A stretch of DNA of 64,000 bases from MB1-2 sp046566065 (GCA_046566065.1 JBKHXK010000012.1:5073-69072), one strand, 5' to 3'. Positions 8,330 to 17,509 are shown, counted from the first letter of the stretch. The notes: generated by a model not told the origin, from the letters alone. Translations and numbers: made by a program.

Positions 8330-11300
8330 GTGCCGCTTCTGATCGCTCTGGTGCTGTGGCGCATGTTCCCGGAGAACCCAAGTCTCTTGGTCATCATGCT
8401 GCTGTCTCCGATCATGGTCGTCCTCTCCTACTTGGAGGAGCGCCGACGCGGCAGCCGTGCCGGCACGAAGAGCCGAGCAGCATGGTGCGCCGATCTGGCC
8501 TCTCTCGTCGATGCAGTGAACGCGGCGCGGGATGCGTACGCGGAGGATCTGCGTGAGCAGGCTCCGGATCTCGCCGAACTCCAGCGCCGCGCGCGCGAAC
8601 GAACCGCGAAGCTGTGGGAGCGACGCCCCAAGGACGACGACTTCCTGATGATCAGATGTGGGTGGGGCGATCGCCCCTGGCCCATCGAGCTCCGAGGCGC
8701 CGTCGACCGGGAACCGGATCCGCAACTCGAGCCTCTGCAGGTGCTGCCCTCGGTCCCGCTGACGTTCGACCTACGCGAGGCGAGAGTGATGGGCATCGTC
8801 GGCGATCGACCCTCGGTCGAAGCCTTGGGGCGCTGGGTCCTGCTTCAACTCGCAACACTGCACAGCCCCGAGGACGTTTCAATGGCCGTGCTGGTGGACG
8901 ACGATGGCATCGAGGCGTGGCGGTGGACGTCCTGGTTGCCGCACGCGCAACGTTCACCGGTTGGAAGTGAGCGGGCCGGAGCCCTGGTGGAGGAGCTGGT
9001 CGCTCTGATCGACAGCCGGAGAGCCTCCGGTTCGCTCACGTCCGCAGGCTCGGTCATCGAGCATCCGGTGGTGGTCGCGTTCGTAGACCATCGCAACCGC
9101 ATCTCTCCTCCCCAGATGGCCCGGTTGTTGCGCGAGGGGCCGGCGGTCGGCGTGTATGTGATCTGGATGGGCGGCCGCCGTGAGGACCTCCCGGGCGAGG
9201 TCCGCACGATCGTCGAGCTCGCCGGAACGGAAGACGTGGTCGTCACCTTCACCACCTCCGGCGAGCAGCTGACGGGCGCGCGCGAAGGGACGCAGATCGA
9301 GCCATGCCGGGAGACCGCTCTGGCCCTGGCGCCGCTGATCGACGCGGCCCCGCGAGAACGGAGGATCGAACCGCCTCGCCGGGTCTCACTCTTCTCGATC
9401 TGGGACCTACAAGAGCCGACCGCCACGGCCGTGACAGAGCTCTGGGATCGGGCACCCACCGGGCTGTCGGTACCGATCGGCATGAACGGTGAGGGACCGA
9501 TATCGCTCGACCTCGACCGTGACGGTCCACACGCACTGGTCGCGGGAACGACCGGCTCGGGCAAGAGCGAGCTGCTCCAGACCATCGTCGCGTCGCTGGC
9601 GTGGCATCTCAGCCCGGAACAGGTCAACCTCTTGTTGATCGACTACAAGGGAGGCGCCGCGTTCAAGGACTGTGCGGAGCTCCCCCACACCGTCGGGTTG
9701 GTCACGGACCTCGATGTGCACCTGTCCCAGCGCGCTCTCGTCTCTCTGGATGCTGAACTTGAACGTCGCGAACGCATCCTGCGAGATGCGGACGCACGCG
9801 ATGTGACCGATCTCGAGCGCCGCGGACATGCACGGCTCCCCCGTCTCGTGTTGATCGTCGATGAGTTCGCGACCCTGGTGAAGGAGCTTCCGGCCTTCGT
9901 GGACGGGATGATCGACCTGGCTCAACGCGGGCGGAGTCTTGGGATCCATCTCGTCCTCGCGACCCAGCGTCCAGCGGGAGTCATCAACGACGCGATCAGG
10001 GCCAACACGAACCTGCGGATCGCACTCCGGGTCACGGACGAGCCGGACAGCAGCGACGTCGTGGGCACAACAGAGGCGGCTTACATACCCCGCTCGGTCC
10101 CGGGCCGGGCCTTGCTCAGGCGAGGGCACGGAGAGGTCGAGCCCTTCCAAGCCGCGTTCGGAGGGACGCCCGCCCACCCGCGTGGTGATCGCGTCGTGGT
10201 GCGCCCGTGGGGTATGGCGTCGTCGCTAAAGGAAGGGGCGAACGGCCCCGCGCACACCCAGCTGGCGGCCGCGGTAGCAGCCATCCGTGAGGCCGCATCC
10301 AGCCGCGGCCTCCCACCGGCGCGTTCGCCCTGGCTCCCCCCGCTCCCCTCTCTCCTGCGGCTCGCAGACCTCGCCTCGCCGGAGGACCCGTTCGTCGCCG
10401 CGTTCGGTCTGATCGATCGGCCGGAGCGGCAGCGCCAGGACGCCGCGCTCTTCGACCTGTCGGGAGCGGGTGGGTTGCTCGTGTACGGGTCCGCGGGGGC
10501 GGGCAAGACCACCCTTCTGCGTACGGTCGCGGGCTCATTTGCGGGTCGGGTACGTCCTTCGGAGCTTCATCTCTATGGGATCGATTACGGAGCCGGTCCA
10601 CTGCGCCCCCTCGCGGCGCTTCCCCATTGTGGAGACATCGTCAACGGTGACGAGCACGACAGGGTGGAGAGGCTCATCGCGCTGCTCCGCGACGAGATCG
10701 ATCGGCGGAGAAGGGATCCATCACGCATCGCCTCGACGCGCTGGCTCGTGCTGCTGGACGGTTACGAGGGGTTCAACGCGGCGTTCGAACGGGTGAACAT
10801 GGGCGAGTTGGTCGACCTCCTCCCCCGTGTGGTCGCGGACGGACGAGGGGTGGGCATCCACTTCGCGATCAGCGTGGAGCGCAAGGCGGGCATCCCTTCG
10901 GGACTCGCCGCCCTGCTTCCGACACGGGTCGTGCTGCGGATGACGGACGACGACGAGTTCCTGGCACTCGGGCTCGAACGTAGGGGGGTGCAGGGAGTCG
11001 CGCTGCCTCCCGGAAGGGGCTTCGTCGATGGCCACCCGGTCCAGGTAGCGGTTGTGGGGTCCGACGCAACTCCAGAGAACCAGGGGGCCGCGCTGGCGCG
11101 GATCGCGGCCGAGACGGAGCCCGCTCCGGCCGGGGGCGGACCTCGCTCGGTCGGCCTTCTTCCGACGGAAGTGTCGCTCGAGGCGCTCCGGCCAGGCGAT
11201 CGCCCTTTGGTTGCAAACTTCGGCGTCGCCGAGGCCGACCTGTCCGAAGCGCAGGCGGACCTCTCGTCCGGTCACTTCTTGATCGCGGGCCCGTATCGGA

Positions 11301-11809
11301 GCGGGCGCTCCACCGCCTTGCTGACCATCGCTCGCTCGCTTCGTGCTTCGACCCCGCAGGGTCGGTTCTGGCTGCTGGCCGCGCGTCGGTCAAGCCCCGG
11401 CCACGACGGTCCGTGGGACAGGGTGATGCTCGGGGTCGACGCGTGTCGAGAGGCACTCGATGCGAACGCCTCAGCCCCCTCGCAAGACCCCTTGCTGCTC
11501 TTCGTGGACGATGCGGACGAGCTCGTTGAGGGTCCTTGCTCGGCCGCGCTCGAGCCGCTGGTGAAGCAACGCGACAACGGCCTCCGCGTGATCGCCGCGG
11601 CGGAATCTGTCGCTCTGCACCGGTCGTTCGGTAGCTGGCTCAGCGAGCTTCGCAAGCACAAGCAGGGGCTGCTGCTGGACCCAGACCTCGATGTAGACGG
11701 CGATCTGCTCGGGACGAGATTGCCGCGCCGACAGAAGAGCGCGTTCCCGCCGGGGCGCGGCTATCTGGTGAGCCGGGGCAGCATCCAGCTGGTGCAGACG
11801 GCGCGCTGA
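8330..11809 (+). CDS. Type VII secretion FtsK/SpoIIIE triple-ATPase (EssC/EccC-like)
   Basis: A 1159-aa membrane ATPase. Two hydrophobic segments at the start (LLIALVLW, LLVIMLLSPIMVVLSYL) are followed by three P-loop domains. Domain 1 has a canonical Walker A (GTTGSGKSELL, about 404-414) and Walker B (LVLIVDEFATLV, about 506). Domain 2 has GSAGAGKTTLL (about 718) but a poor Walker B (WLVLLDGYEGF). Domain 3 has a degenerate Walker A with Arg in place of the P-loop Lys (PYRSGRSTALL, about 985) and an FVDDADEL Walker B. Only the first site looks fully catalytic, as in EssC/EccC. In this family it energises export of WXG100-linked substrates. The WXG100 gene lies 3 nt downstream, convergent. Confidence 0.94.
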   Translation: MPLLIALVLWRMFPENPSLLVIMLLSPIMVVLSYLEERRRGSRAGTKSRAAWCADLASLVDAVNAARDAYAEDLREQAPDLAELQRRARERTAKLWERRPKDDDFLMIRCGWGDRPWPIELRGAVDREPDPQLEPLQVLPSVPLTFDLREARVMGIVGDRPSVEALGRWVLLQLATLHSPEDVSMAVLVDDDGIEAWRWTSWLPHAQRSPVGSERAGALVEELVALIDSRRASGSLTSAGSVIEHPVVVAFVDHRNRISPPQMARLLREGPAVGVYVIWMGGRREDLPGEVRTIVELAGTEDVVVTFTTSGEQLTGAREGTQIEPCRETALALAPLIDAAPRERRIEPPRRVSLFSIWDLQEPTATAVTELWDRAPTGLSVPIGMNGEGPISLDLDRDGPHALVAGTTGSGKSELLQTIVASLAWHLSPEQVNLLLIDYKGGAAFKDCAELPHTVGLVTDLDVHLSQRALVSLDAELERRERILRDADARDVTDLERRGHARLPRLVLIVDEFATLVKELPAFVDGMIDLAQRGRSLGIHLVLATQRPAGVINDAIRANTNLRIALRVTDEPDSSDVVGTTEAAYIPRSVPGRALLRRGHGEVEPFQAAFGGTPAHPRGDRVVVRPWGMASSLKEGANGPAHTQLAAAVAAIREAASSRGLPPARSPWLPPLPSLLRLADLASPEDPFVAAFGLIDRPERQRQDAALFDLSGAGGLLVYGSAGAGKTTLLRTVAGSFAGRVRPSELHLYGIDYGAGPLRPLAALPHCGDIVNGDEHDRVERLIALLRDEIDRRRRDPSRIASTRWLVLLDGYEGFNAAFERVNMGELVDLLPRVVADGRGVGIHFAISVERKAGIPSGLAALLPTRVVLRMTDDDEFLALGLERRGVQGVALPPGRGFVDGHPVQVAVVGSDATPENQGAALARIAAETEPAPAGGGPRSVGLLPTEVSLEALRPGDRPLVANFGVAEADLSEAQADLSSGHFLIAGPYRSGRSTALLTIARSLRASTPQGRFWLLAARRSSPGHDGPWDRVMLGVDACREALDANASAPSQDPLLLFVDDADELVEGPCSAALEPLVKQRDNGLRVIAAAESVALHRSFGSWLSELRKHKQGLLLDPDLDVDGDLLGTRLPRRQKSAFPPGRGYLVSRGSIQLVQTAR

Positions 11810-11812
11810 GTC

Positions 11813-12076
11813 CTAGGAACCCGCCTGGATCAGGGCGTCCCGGCGGCGAGCCACCTCGGCCCCCGCATCTTGCAGGGCCATCTGCAGCTTCCGCAGGGCT
11901 GGCTCGAACTCCCCGCCCCATGCCTCCCGGAAACGGTCGGCGGCGGGGCCCTGCCACCACGTCTGATCGATCTGTCCCCTGACGGCTTGGGTGAGCTCCT
12001 GGATCGTCTGGCTGTGCCGGTCGAGACTCGATCTGAGCGAGTGCAGCTGCCCGAGCTCTCCGCCGATCGTGGACAT
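11813..12076 (-). CDS. WXG100 family (ESAT-6-like) secreted protein
   Basis: An 87-aa helical-hairpin protein starting MSTIGGELGQLHSLRSSLDR, with the W-x-G turn at W41-Q-G43 (DQTWWQGPAADRFREAW), and a second helix ending DALIQAGS. Length and motif fit the WXG100 family of type VII secretion substrates. The ATG at 12076 is preferred over the one at 12082 because AAAGGGG then sits 6 nt upstream. It is encoded opposite to, and almost touching, the FtsK-like ATPase, and divergent from the kinase gene. No second WXG100 gene is adjacent, so a homodimer is likely. Confidence 0.92.
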   Translation of the reverse strand: MSTIGGELGQLHSLRSSLDRHSQTIQELTQAVRGQIDQTWWQGPAADRFREAWGGEFEPALRKLQMALQDAGAEVARRRDALIQAGS

Positions 12077-12139
12077 CCACATCCCCTTTCCTCGCTTGCT
12101 GGAGGAACTTACCAAGTCTCCGGAGAACCCTTGTCGAGG

Positions 12140-13927
12140 ATGGACGCGGGCGATCCCTACCGGCGAGCGGAAGGCTTCCTGCCCCCCACGGACGACCTCG
12201 GTCTCGATGGTTACGAGGTTCTGGAGATCCTGGGCGAGGGCGGATCCGGACGCGTCTACAGAGCTCGGCAGGACGCGCTCGACCGCACGGTCGCGATCAA
12301 GGTGCTCTCGGCCTCCGGCTTCAGAGAAGAGACGATGCGTCGCTTCGAGCGCGAATGCCGCGCGGTCGGAGCGGTTTCCGGGCACCCCAATATCGTGACC
12401 ATCTACGACTCGGGCATCACCCGGGCCGGGAAGCCGTACATAGTCATGGATCACATGAAAGGCGGCTCTTTCGGAGATCGCCTCGCACGCAGCGGATCGA
12501 TCGGCTGGCAGCGCGCCGTCGAGATCGTCGTCAAGGTCGCCGGCGCCGTCGAGACCGCGCACCGCAGCGGGATCCTGCATCGCGACATCAAACCCGAGAA
12601 CATCTTGGTCTCTGGATTCGGAGAACCCAAGCTCGCGGACTTCGGCATCGCCAGCATCCCCGGTGGCTACGAGACGCACACGGGCGCCATCACTGCGAGC
12701 CTGTCCCACGCGGCCCCCGAGGTACTCGAAGGTCACAAGGCGACCCGTGCGGTGGATATCTATGCGTTGGGCTCCACCCTGTTCGCGCTGATCACCGGTC
12801 ACGCTGCCTTCCGAAGCGAGGACGGGGCCGGGCTGCAAGGCTTGATAGCGAAGACGTTGACGCATCCCGTGCCCGATCTGCGTGATGCCGGAGTCCCCGA
12901 CGAGGTCTGCAACGCGATCGAGAAGGCGATGGAGAAGGATCCCTCTCGTCGCTTCGGAAGCGCGGAGGCGCTGGGGGCCGCGCTGCAGAGAGCGCAAGCA
13001 AGTCTCGGTCTGGCCGTCACGGAGATGTCCGTCCCGGTCGCGGAAGGCCCCGTGCTCGCCTACGCGACCGACCTACAGGTCGCGGCCTCGGAAGAGACGC
13101 TCACCTCCATCCGCGAGCGAAGAGAGCTCACACCACCGTTGGTGGCTCCACCGAAGAGACGTTTCGTATGGCGAAGTCCCGTGACTGCAGGTGTGATCGC
13201 CCTCGTGCTGCTCGGCAGTGGCACCGGGGTCATCGCGCTGCGCGATCGCTCGAGCGGAGTGAAGCGCCCCGCGGCGGCGCCGGCTGGAGAGGTGCCCGAA
13301 GGGGGTGGACCGGAGGTCGTTGAACGCGAAGACGCAGGAGAGACGCGTCCGGCCGAACGGACCGAGAACAAGCCACGGGACCGGCGGGGACGCTCGAAAG
13401 GTGGCGGCGCTCCCTCCTTCGGCGGCGCATACGCCTACGGCGGCGGGTCTGGAACCCCCGTGGCTCCCTCCGGCGTTGACGGCACCGCGGCACCCGACAG
13501 CCGCGTGCGGCAGACCACCGCGCAAGGCGATGGCGGAGGCGGTAGCGCTTCCGGTGGCGGGGAGCAGAAGCCTCCGCCTCCCCCACCTCCGAACGAGCAG
13601 CCCGCCACGGTCGCGTTCTGGTACTTCTCGGCGAGCGATGGTCGATACCTGTTCACCGCGGACAGCACGTTCGCGGACGATCAGCGAGCGCGCTACGACA
13701 ACCACTCCGTGTTGGCCGGCGTCTGGGACAGCCCGGGCAGAGGACTGGTTCAGCTGTGTCCGGAGCCGGATCGCTGCGAGAACGCCTTCATCAGCGTCGA
13801 GCCTCCGAAGAACGGCGACTACAAGGCCCTCTATTTCTACGCAGCAGAGCACGGACGGTTCTGGATCACCGATCCGTCGACGGCCCCGCCCGGCGCCGAC
13901 GTCCGCTTGGTGGGCTACGCCCGCTAG
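12140..13927 (+). CDS. Transmembrane Ser/Thr protein kinase (PknB-like) with an extracellular domain
   Basis: The 595-aa product has a Hanks-type kinase domain (about 22-285): Gly loop LGEGGSGRVYRA, Lys54 in VAIKVL, HRDIKPEN (D149), DFG (167-169) and the P+1 motif HAAPE. A single membrane helix lies at about 348-367. A Gly/Pro-rich linker (about 370-490) leads to a C-terminal domain of about 105 residues (FWYFSASDGRYLF ... YFYAAEHGRFWITDP) that I do not recognise. FHA domains bind phosphothreonine, so it may phosphorylate the neighbouring secretion machinery. The start is ambiguous: ATG at 12140 is given, while TTG at 12131 lies closer to GGAGAA. Confidence 0.9.
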   Translation: MDAGDPYRRAEGFLPPTDDLGLDGYEVLEILGEGGSGRVYRARQDALDRTVAIKVLSASGFREETMRRFERECRAVGAVSGHPNIVTIYDSGITRAGKPYIVMDHMKGGSFGDRLARSGSIGWQRAVEIVVKVAGAVETAHRSGILHRDIKPENILVSGFGEPKLADFGIASIPGGYETHTGAITASLSHAAPEVLEGHKATRAVDIYALGSTLFALITGHAAFRSEDGAGLQGLIAKTLTHPVPDLRDAGVPDEVCNAIEKAMEKDPSRRFGSAEALGAALQRAQASLGLAVTEMSVPVAEGPVLAYATDLQVAASEETLTSIRERRELTPPLVAPPKRRFVWRSPVTAGVIALVLLGSGTGVIALRDRSSGVKRPAAAPAGEVPEGGGPEVVEREDAGETRPAERTENKPRDRRGRSKGGGAPSFGGAYAYGGGSGTPVAPSGVDGTAAPDSRVRQTTAQGDGGGGSASGGGEQKPPPPPPPNEQPATVAFWYFSASDGRYLFTADSTFADDQRARYDNHSVLAGVWDSPGRGLVQLCPEPDRCENAFISVEPPKNGDYKALYFYAAEHGRFWITDPSTAPPGADVRLVGYAR

Positions 13928-14059
13928 CTACTCCCACGCAAACCAGGCGCTTCGGGACTTCGAACACATCGACCCGATGGGGTCTGTCACATCGAGTCAA
14001 GCGGGTGGAGACTAGAAGTCCGGTCTCGGCCCGCGAGGGCCGGCGAGAAGGAGAGATGG

Positions 14060-14521
14060 ATGGATCACTTCGAAGGCATCGTCACGGGTCACGTCTCTGC
14101 ACCCCCCGAGGCGGTGTTCGAGCTCGTCACCGACGTCGGCCGGCTTCCGGAATGGAACCGCTGCATCGCGAGCATCGTGGAGGCGCCGGCGAAGCCGGCG
14201 CCGGGGGCCGAGTGGGTAGTGAAGATACGGGTTCCTGGGTTGCCAGCGTGGAACAGCCGCTCGCGCGTCGAGGAATATGACCCTGATGGGTTGCGGTTCG
14301 TCTACCGGTCACAGAGTGATGACGGCAACCCTTCGTACGCGGTGTGGACCTGGGCGTTGCGCCCTGAGGGTGACGGCACGCTCGTCACCGTCGGTTGGGA
14401 AGGAAACCCCAAGACCTTCTGGCGCAAACTCCTCTTCGCTCCCCTGCGGAGGCGACAACTCCAAGGCGAGGTCGCGGCGTCGATAGCGGCGCTGGAGGGG
14501 ACCCTTAGCACGACCTCGTGA
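14060..14521 (+). CDS. SRPBCC (polyketide cyclase/START-like) family protein
   Basis: A 153-aa single-domain protein: MDHFEGIVTGHVSAPPEAVF, then ELVTDVGRLPEWNRC, a typical helix-grip start (strand, APPEAVFELVTD helix, WN), and a C-terminal helix carrying RRRQLQGEVAASIAALEGT. These domains bind hydrophobic ligands. Substrate and pathway are unknown. GGAG about 8 nt upstream supports the start; an ATG 4 nt earlier is out of frame. It follows the kinase gene by 132 nt on the same strand, but a link to secretion is only positional. Confidence 0.82.
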   Translation: MDHFEGIVTGHVSAPPEAVFELVTDVGRLPEWNRCIASIVEAPAKPAPGAEWVVKIRVPGLPAWNSRSRVEEYDPDGLRFVYRSQSDDGNPSYAVWTWALRPEGDGTLVTVGWEGNPKTFWRKLLFAPLRRRQLQGEVAASIAALEGTLSTTS

Positions 14522-14570
14522 CGCAGACCTTCCTTTCACCACCCGGACTCCTGCTGACGCAACCGGTCCG

Positions 14571-15782
14571 CTAGCTGCGGTCGGTAACCCTCAGCACCTC
14601 GCCGGCGCCCATGTCGACCATGTACAGCTCTCCCTGCTCGTCCACGCCGAACGAGCTGATCGAGCGTCCGGACGCAAGCATCTCGATCGGCCGGGTCCGC
14701 TCGGACACGTCCGCGGGGATGCTCCAGATCGTGCCGGAGCAGAAGTCGCCGAAGAAGTAGCCCCCTTGCATATCGGGAGACCCCTCGCCGCGATAGACGT
14801 AGCCGCCGGTGATCGAGCAGCCGTCTTCGTGCGAGTACTCCGCGACCGGCTGGACCAAGCCGCCGGACTCGCAGTCCCCCGACCCGTAGCAGTCGGTCCC
14901 CTCCATGACGTTCCAGCCATAGTTAACGCCTGCTTCGTCGGCCCTCCGTCGGTTCACCTCTTCGAGCGCGTTCTGGCCGACATCTGCGATCCATAGGTGC
15001 TCGGAGTCGAAGCTGAATCGCCACGGATTGCGCAGTCCGTACGCCCATATCTCGGGTTCCCCCCCAGCTTCAGCGAAAGGATTGTCGTCGGGGATCGCGT
15101 AGGTGTCTCCTCGGTCGACGTCGATGCGAAGCAACTTGCCCAGCAGCGTGTCCAGACGTTGACCGTTGTTGTGTGGGTCACCTCCGCTGCCCCCGTCGCC
15201 GGTCGCGATGTAGAGATACCCGTCGGGACCGAACGCAAGATGCCCCCCATTGTGGTTCGCATACGGCTGATCGATCCTCAACAGCACCAGCTCCGCGTCT
15301 GATGCGACGTCGGAGCCGGGCCGGGCGCGGAACCGCGAGACCACCGTGTCGCCGGCCTCGTCGGTGTAGTTCACGAAGAACCGACCGTTGCGCTCGAACC
15401 CGGGATGGAAGGCGAGGCCCAAGAGGCCCTGCTCTCCGCCGGAGACGAGGCGATCGGAGATGTCGAGGAACGGCTCGGCGAGCAGGCGTCCGTCTCTCAC
15501 CACCCGGATACGACCGGCTTGCTCGACGACGAACATCCGGTCGCTACCGTCCCCCGCATGGGTCGCCAGCAAAGGTGCCTCGAGACCGTTCACGAAGGAC
15601 ACGAGTTCCAGATCGACCGCACCAGGATCGTATGCAGGAGGTTCGGAAGAGGGCGTGGAGGTGTCGCCGGTGTTCGGCGACGTGCTAGAAGGCGCGACGG
15701 ACGGCCCCGCATCGGGCGGCTGCACGGGGTCACTGCAGCCAGCCAGGGACATCAGCAGGCATGCCAACCAGAGCCGTCGCAT
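14571..15782 (-). CDS. PQQ-type glucose/sorbosone dehydrogenase-like lipoprotein
   Basis: A 403-aa product from the ATG at 15782, starting MRRLWLACLLMSLAGCSDP with lipobox LAGC, so it is probably a surface lipoprotein. A Ser/Pro/Thr-rich spacer precedes a six-bladed propeller of the soluble glucose dehydrogenase (GSDH) family. Conserved segments include GGEQGLLGLAFHPGF, NHNGGHLAFGPDGYLYIATGDGG, AYGLRNPWRFSFD, IADVGQN and NYGWNVMEG. The family oxidises sugars with PQQ, but many members act on unknown substrates. The frame stays open far upstream, yet the lipoprotein signal fixes this start. It is divergent from the CPBP protease gene. Confidence 0.9.
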   Translation of the reverse strand: MRRLWLACLLMSLAGCSDPVQPPDAGPSVAPSSTSPNTGDTSTPSSEPPAYDPGAVDLELVSFVNGLEAPLLATHAGDGSDRMFVVEQAGRIRVVRDGRLLAEPFLDISDRLVSGGEQGLLGLAFHPGFERNGRFFVNYTDEAGDTVVSRFRARPGSDVASDAELVLLRIDQPYANHNGGHLAFGPDGYLYIATGDGGSGGDPHNNGQRLDTLLGKLLRIDVDRGDTYAIPDDNPFAEAGGEPEIWAYGLRNPWRFSFDSEHLWIADVGQNALEEVNRRRADEAGVNYGWNVMEGTDCYGSGDCESGGLVQPVAEYSHEDGCSITGGYVYRGEGSPDMQGGYFFGDFCSGTIWSIPADVSERTRPIEMLASGRSISSFGVDEQGELYMVDMGAGEVLRVTDRS

Positions 15783-15842
15783 CGCGCGACCGTACGCGAG
15801 GCGCGGACATAACTGGTTCATCCGCACTGATAGACATATGCG

Positions 15843-16577
15843 ATGTCCCTCGACCCTCAGACGATCCCTGTAGACGCCGAGTCCACCCCGGCCGCGGTCA
15901 AGTGGAGGGGGCGCGACCTGGTGTGGGCCGCGGTCCTCGGTCTGATGGCCGGGATCCTGGTCATGATCCCGATCGCCGCGTTCCTCGCCCGCGAGGGAGC
16001 GGATCCACCGTTCGCTCTCTTCGGGATGGTCGGACTGGTCATCTACGCGTGCCTGTTCCTGTCGACCTGGTGGATAGCGATCAAGAAGCGCGGGGCCACA
16101 TTGCGCGATGCAGGATTCCGGCCTGTTCCGGCACTGACGCTCGTGAAGATGGTCCCGGTCACCCTCGGGATGATGATGCTCACCGCTCTGCTGGTCACGA
16201 TCAGCTCGCAACTCTTCGGCGAGGTACCGACCGCGCAGGACCAGGTGGTCGGAGACGCGACCTCGTTGTCGTTCGGCGACTTCCTGTGGATCATGGCGGT
16301 CGCCGCGGTGGCGGCCCCGATCGCCGAGGAGTTCCTGTTCCGAGGGATGCTCTTGAGGTTGCTGCGGACCAGGATGAAGCTCGTAGCGGCCGTGGCCGTC
16401 TCCGCCATCGCCTTCGCCCTGCTTCACTTCATCCCGGCCCTCGTGCCCGCGTTGCTCGGCATGGGGGTGGTTCTCGCCGTGGTGGCCGACCGCTACGACA
16501 GCCTCTATCCCGCGATGCTCGTGCACGCTCTGAACAACGGCATCGCGGTGATCGCCATCTACGCCGCGCTCGGTTGA
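15843..16577 (+). CDS. CPBP family intramembrane glutamic metalloprotease-like protein
   Basis: A 244-aa polytopic membrane protein. It carries the ABI/CPBP (Rce1-type) motifs: EEFLFRG (Glu161-Glu162 and Arg) in VAAPIAEEFLFRGM, a second motif FALLHF and a third HALNNG. About seven membrane helices are visible. Family members process prenylated or membrane proteins, or act in bacteriocin self-immunity; the substrate here is unknown. The gene is 34 nt upstream of the EamA gene on the same strand and may share a transcript with it. Confidence 0.9.
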   Translation: MSLDPQTIPVDAESTPAAVKWRGRDLVWAAVLGLMAGILVMIPIAAFLAREGADPPFALFGMVGLVIYACLFLSTWWIAIKKRGATLRDAGFRPVPALTLVKMVPVTLGMMMLTALLVTISSQLFGEVPTAQDQVVGDATSLSFGDFLWIMAVAAVAAPIAEEFLFRGMLLRLLRTRMKLVAAVAVSAIAFALLHFIPALVPALLGMGVVLAVVADRYDSLYPAMLVHALNNGIAVIAIYAALG

Positions 16578-16611
16578 TCGACGTGGACCCGGCAACGTCT
16601 TCGCCTGAAGG

Positions 16612-17466
16612 ATGCGCCCGGTGGCGGTGATCCTCGGTCTGGCCGCGGCCCTCACCTACGGCACCGCCGACTTCTTCGGGGGCCTCGCGACGCGAAAGAC
16701 GCGCGTCTTCACCGTCGTCCTGCTCATGCAGGTATTCGGAGGACTCCTCCTGCTGGCGCTGTTCCCCTTCTTCGCGGACGTCGCTCCTTCCGCGGACGCG
16801 ATCTGGTGGGGTGCGCTCAGCGGCATCGCAGGAGGGACGGGGGTCACGTTCTTCTATCAGGCCCTCGCTATAGGTCGCATGAGCATCGTCGCCCCGATCA
16901 CGGGGGTCGTGGCCGCCAGCGTCCCCGTCATCTTCGGGCTGCTCGCCGGTGAGCGCCCGAGCGGTCTCGCCCTGGGCGGCGTGATCCTCTCGCTGCTCGC
17001 GGTCGCGCTGGTCTCTCGAAGCTCCGAGGACGAAGCCGGAGAGACACAGGACCTGCTCGCCTCGGGGATCGTCCACGCGCTTGTGGCAGGGCTCGGTTTC
17101 GGGGGCTTCTTCATCCTGTTGTCCGAGGCCGGTCACGACACCGGACTGTGGCCGCTGGTCGGAACGCGTCTCTCGTCGACCGTGTTGCTCGCCGTCGCTC
17201 TCCTCGTCGCACGGGGATGGGAGAAACCGTCTGCGAAGACCTGGCCTTTGATCGCGGGGGCCGGGGTGTGCGACGTAGCCGCGAACCTCTTCTTCCTGTT
17301 GGCCGCGCGCGAAGGCTTGTTGTCGATCGTGGCCGTTCTGACTTCCATGTATCCGGCGGCCACAGTCCTGCTCGCCCGGATCGTGCTCGGCGAGAAGCTA
17401 GGTGGCACCCAGCTCGGCGGGTTGGCCACCGCGGCCCTGGGCGTGGTCGCTATCTCGGTCGGCTAG
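16612..17466 (+). CDS. EamA/DMT family transporter
   Basis: A 284-aa protein with about ten hydrophobic helices in two EamA repeats. The first includes GLAAALTYGTADFFGGLATR and the second begins near LLASGIVHALVAGLGFG. The duplicated fold is typical of drug/metabolite transporters. The substrate is unknown. The ATG at 16612 has a GAAGG just upstream. It is convergent with the DUF2182 gene. Confidence 0.9.
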   Translation: MRPVAVILGLAAALTYGTADFFGGLATRKTRVFTVVLLMQVFGGLLLLALFPFFADVAPSADAIWWGALSGIAGGTGVTFFYQALAIGRMSIVAPITGVVAASVPVIFGLLAGERPSGLALGGVILSLLAVALVSRSSEDEAGETQDLLASGIVHALVAGLGFGGFFILLSEAGHDTGLWPLVGTRLSSTVLLAVALLVARGWEKPSAKTWPLIAGAGVCDVAANLFFLLAAREGLLSIVAVLTSMYPAATVLLARIVLGEKLGGTQLGGLATAALGVVAISVG

Positions 17467-17509
17467 TCCTCGACCTCCTCGCCGATCTCCATCGGCACCC
17501 AAGACGCTC

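Noticed and set aside
11870..12139. N-terminal extension of the kinase back to 11870
   Set aside because: This stretch is antisense to the WXG100 gene and has no kinase features. The kinase starts at 12140 or 12131.
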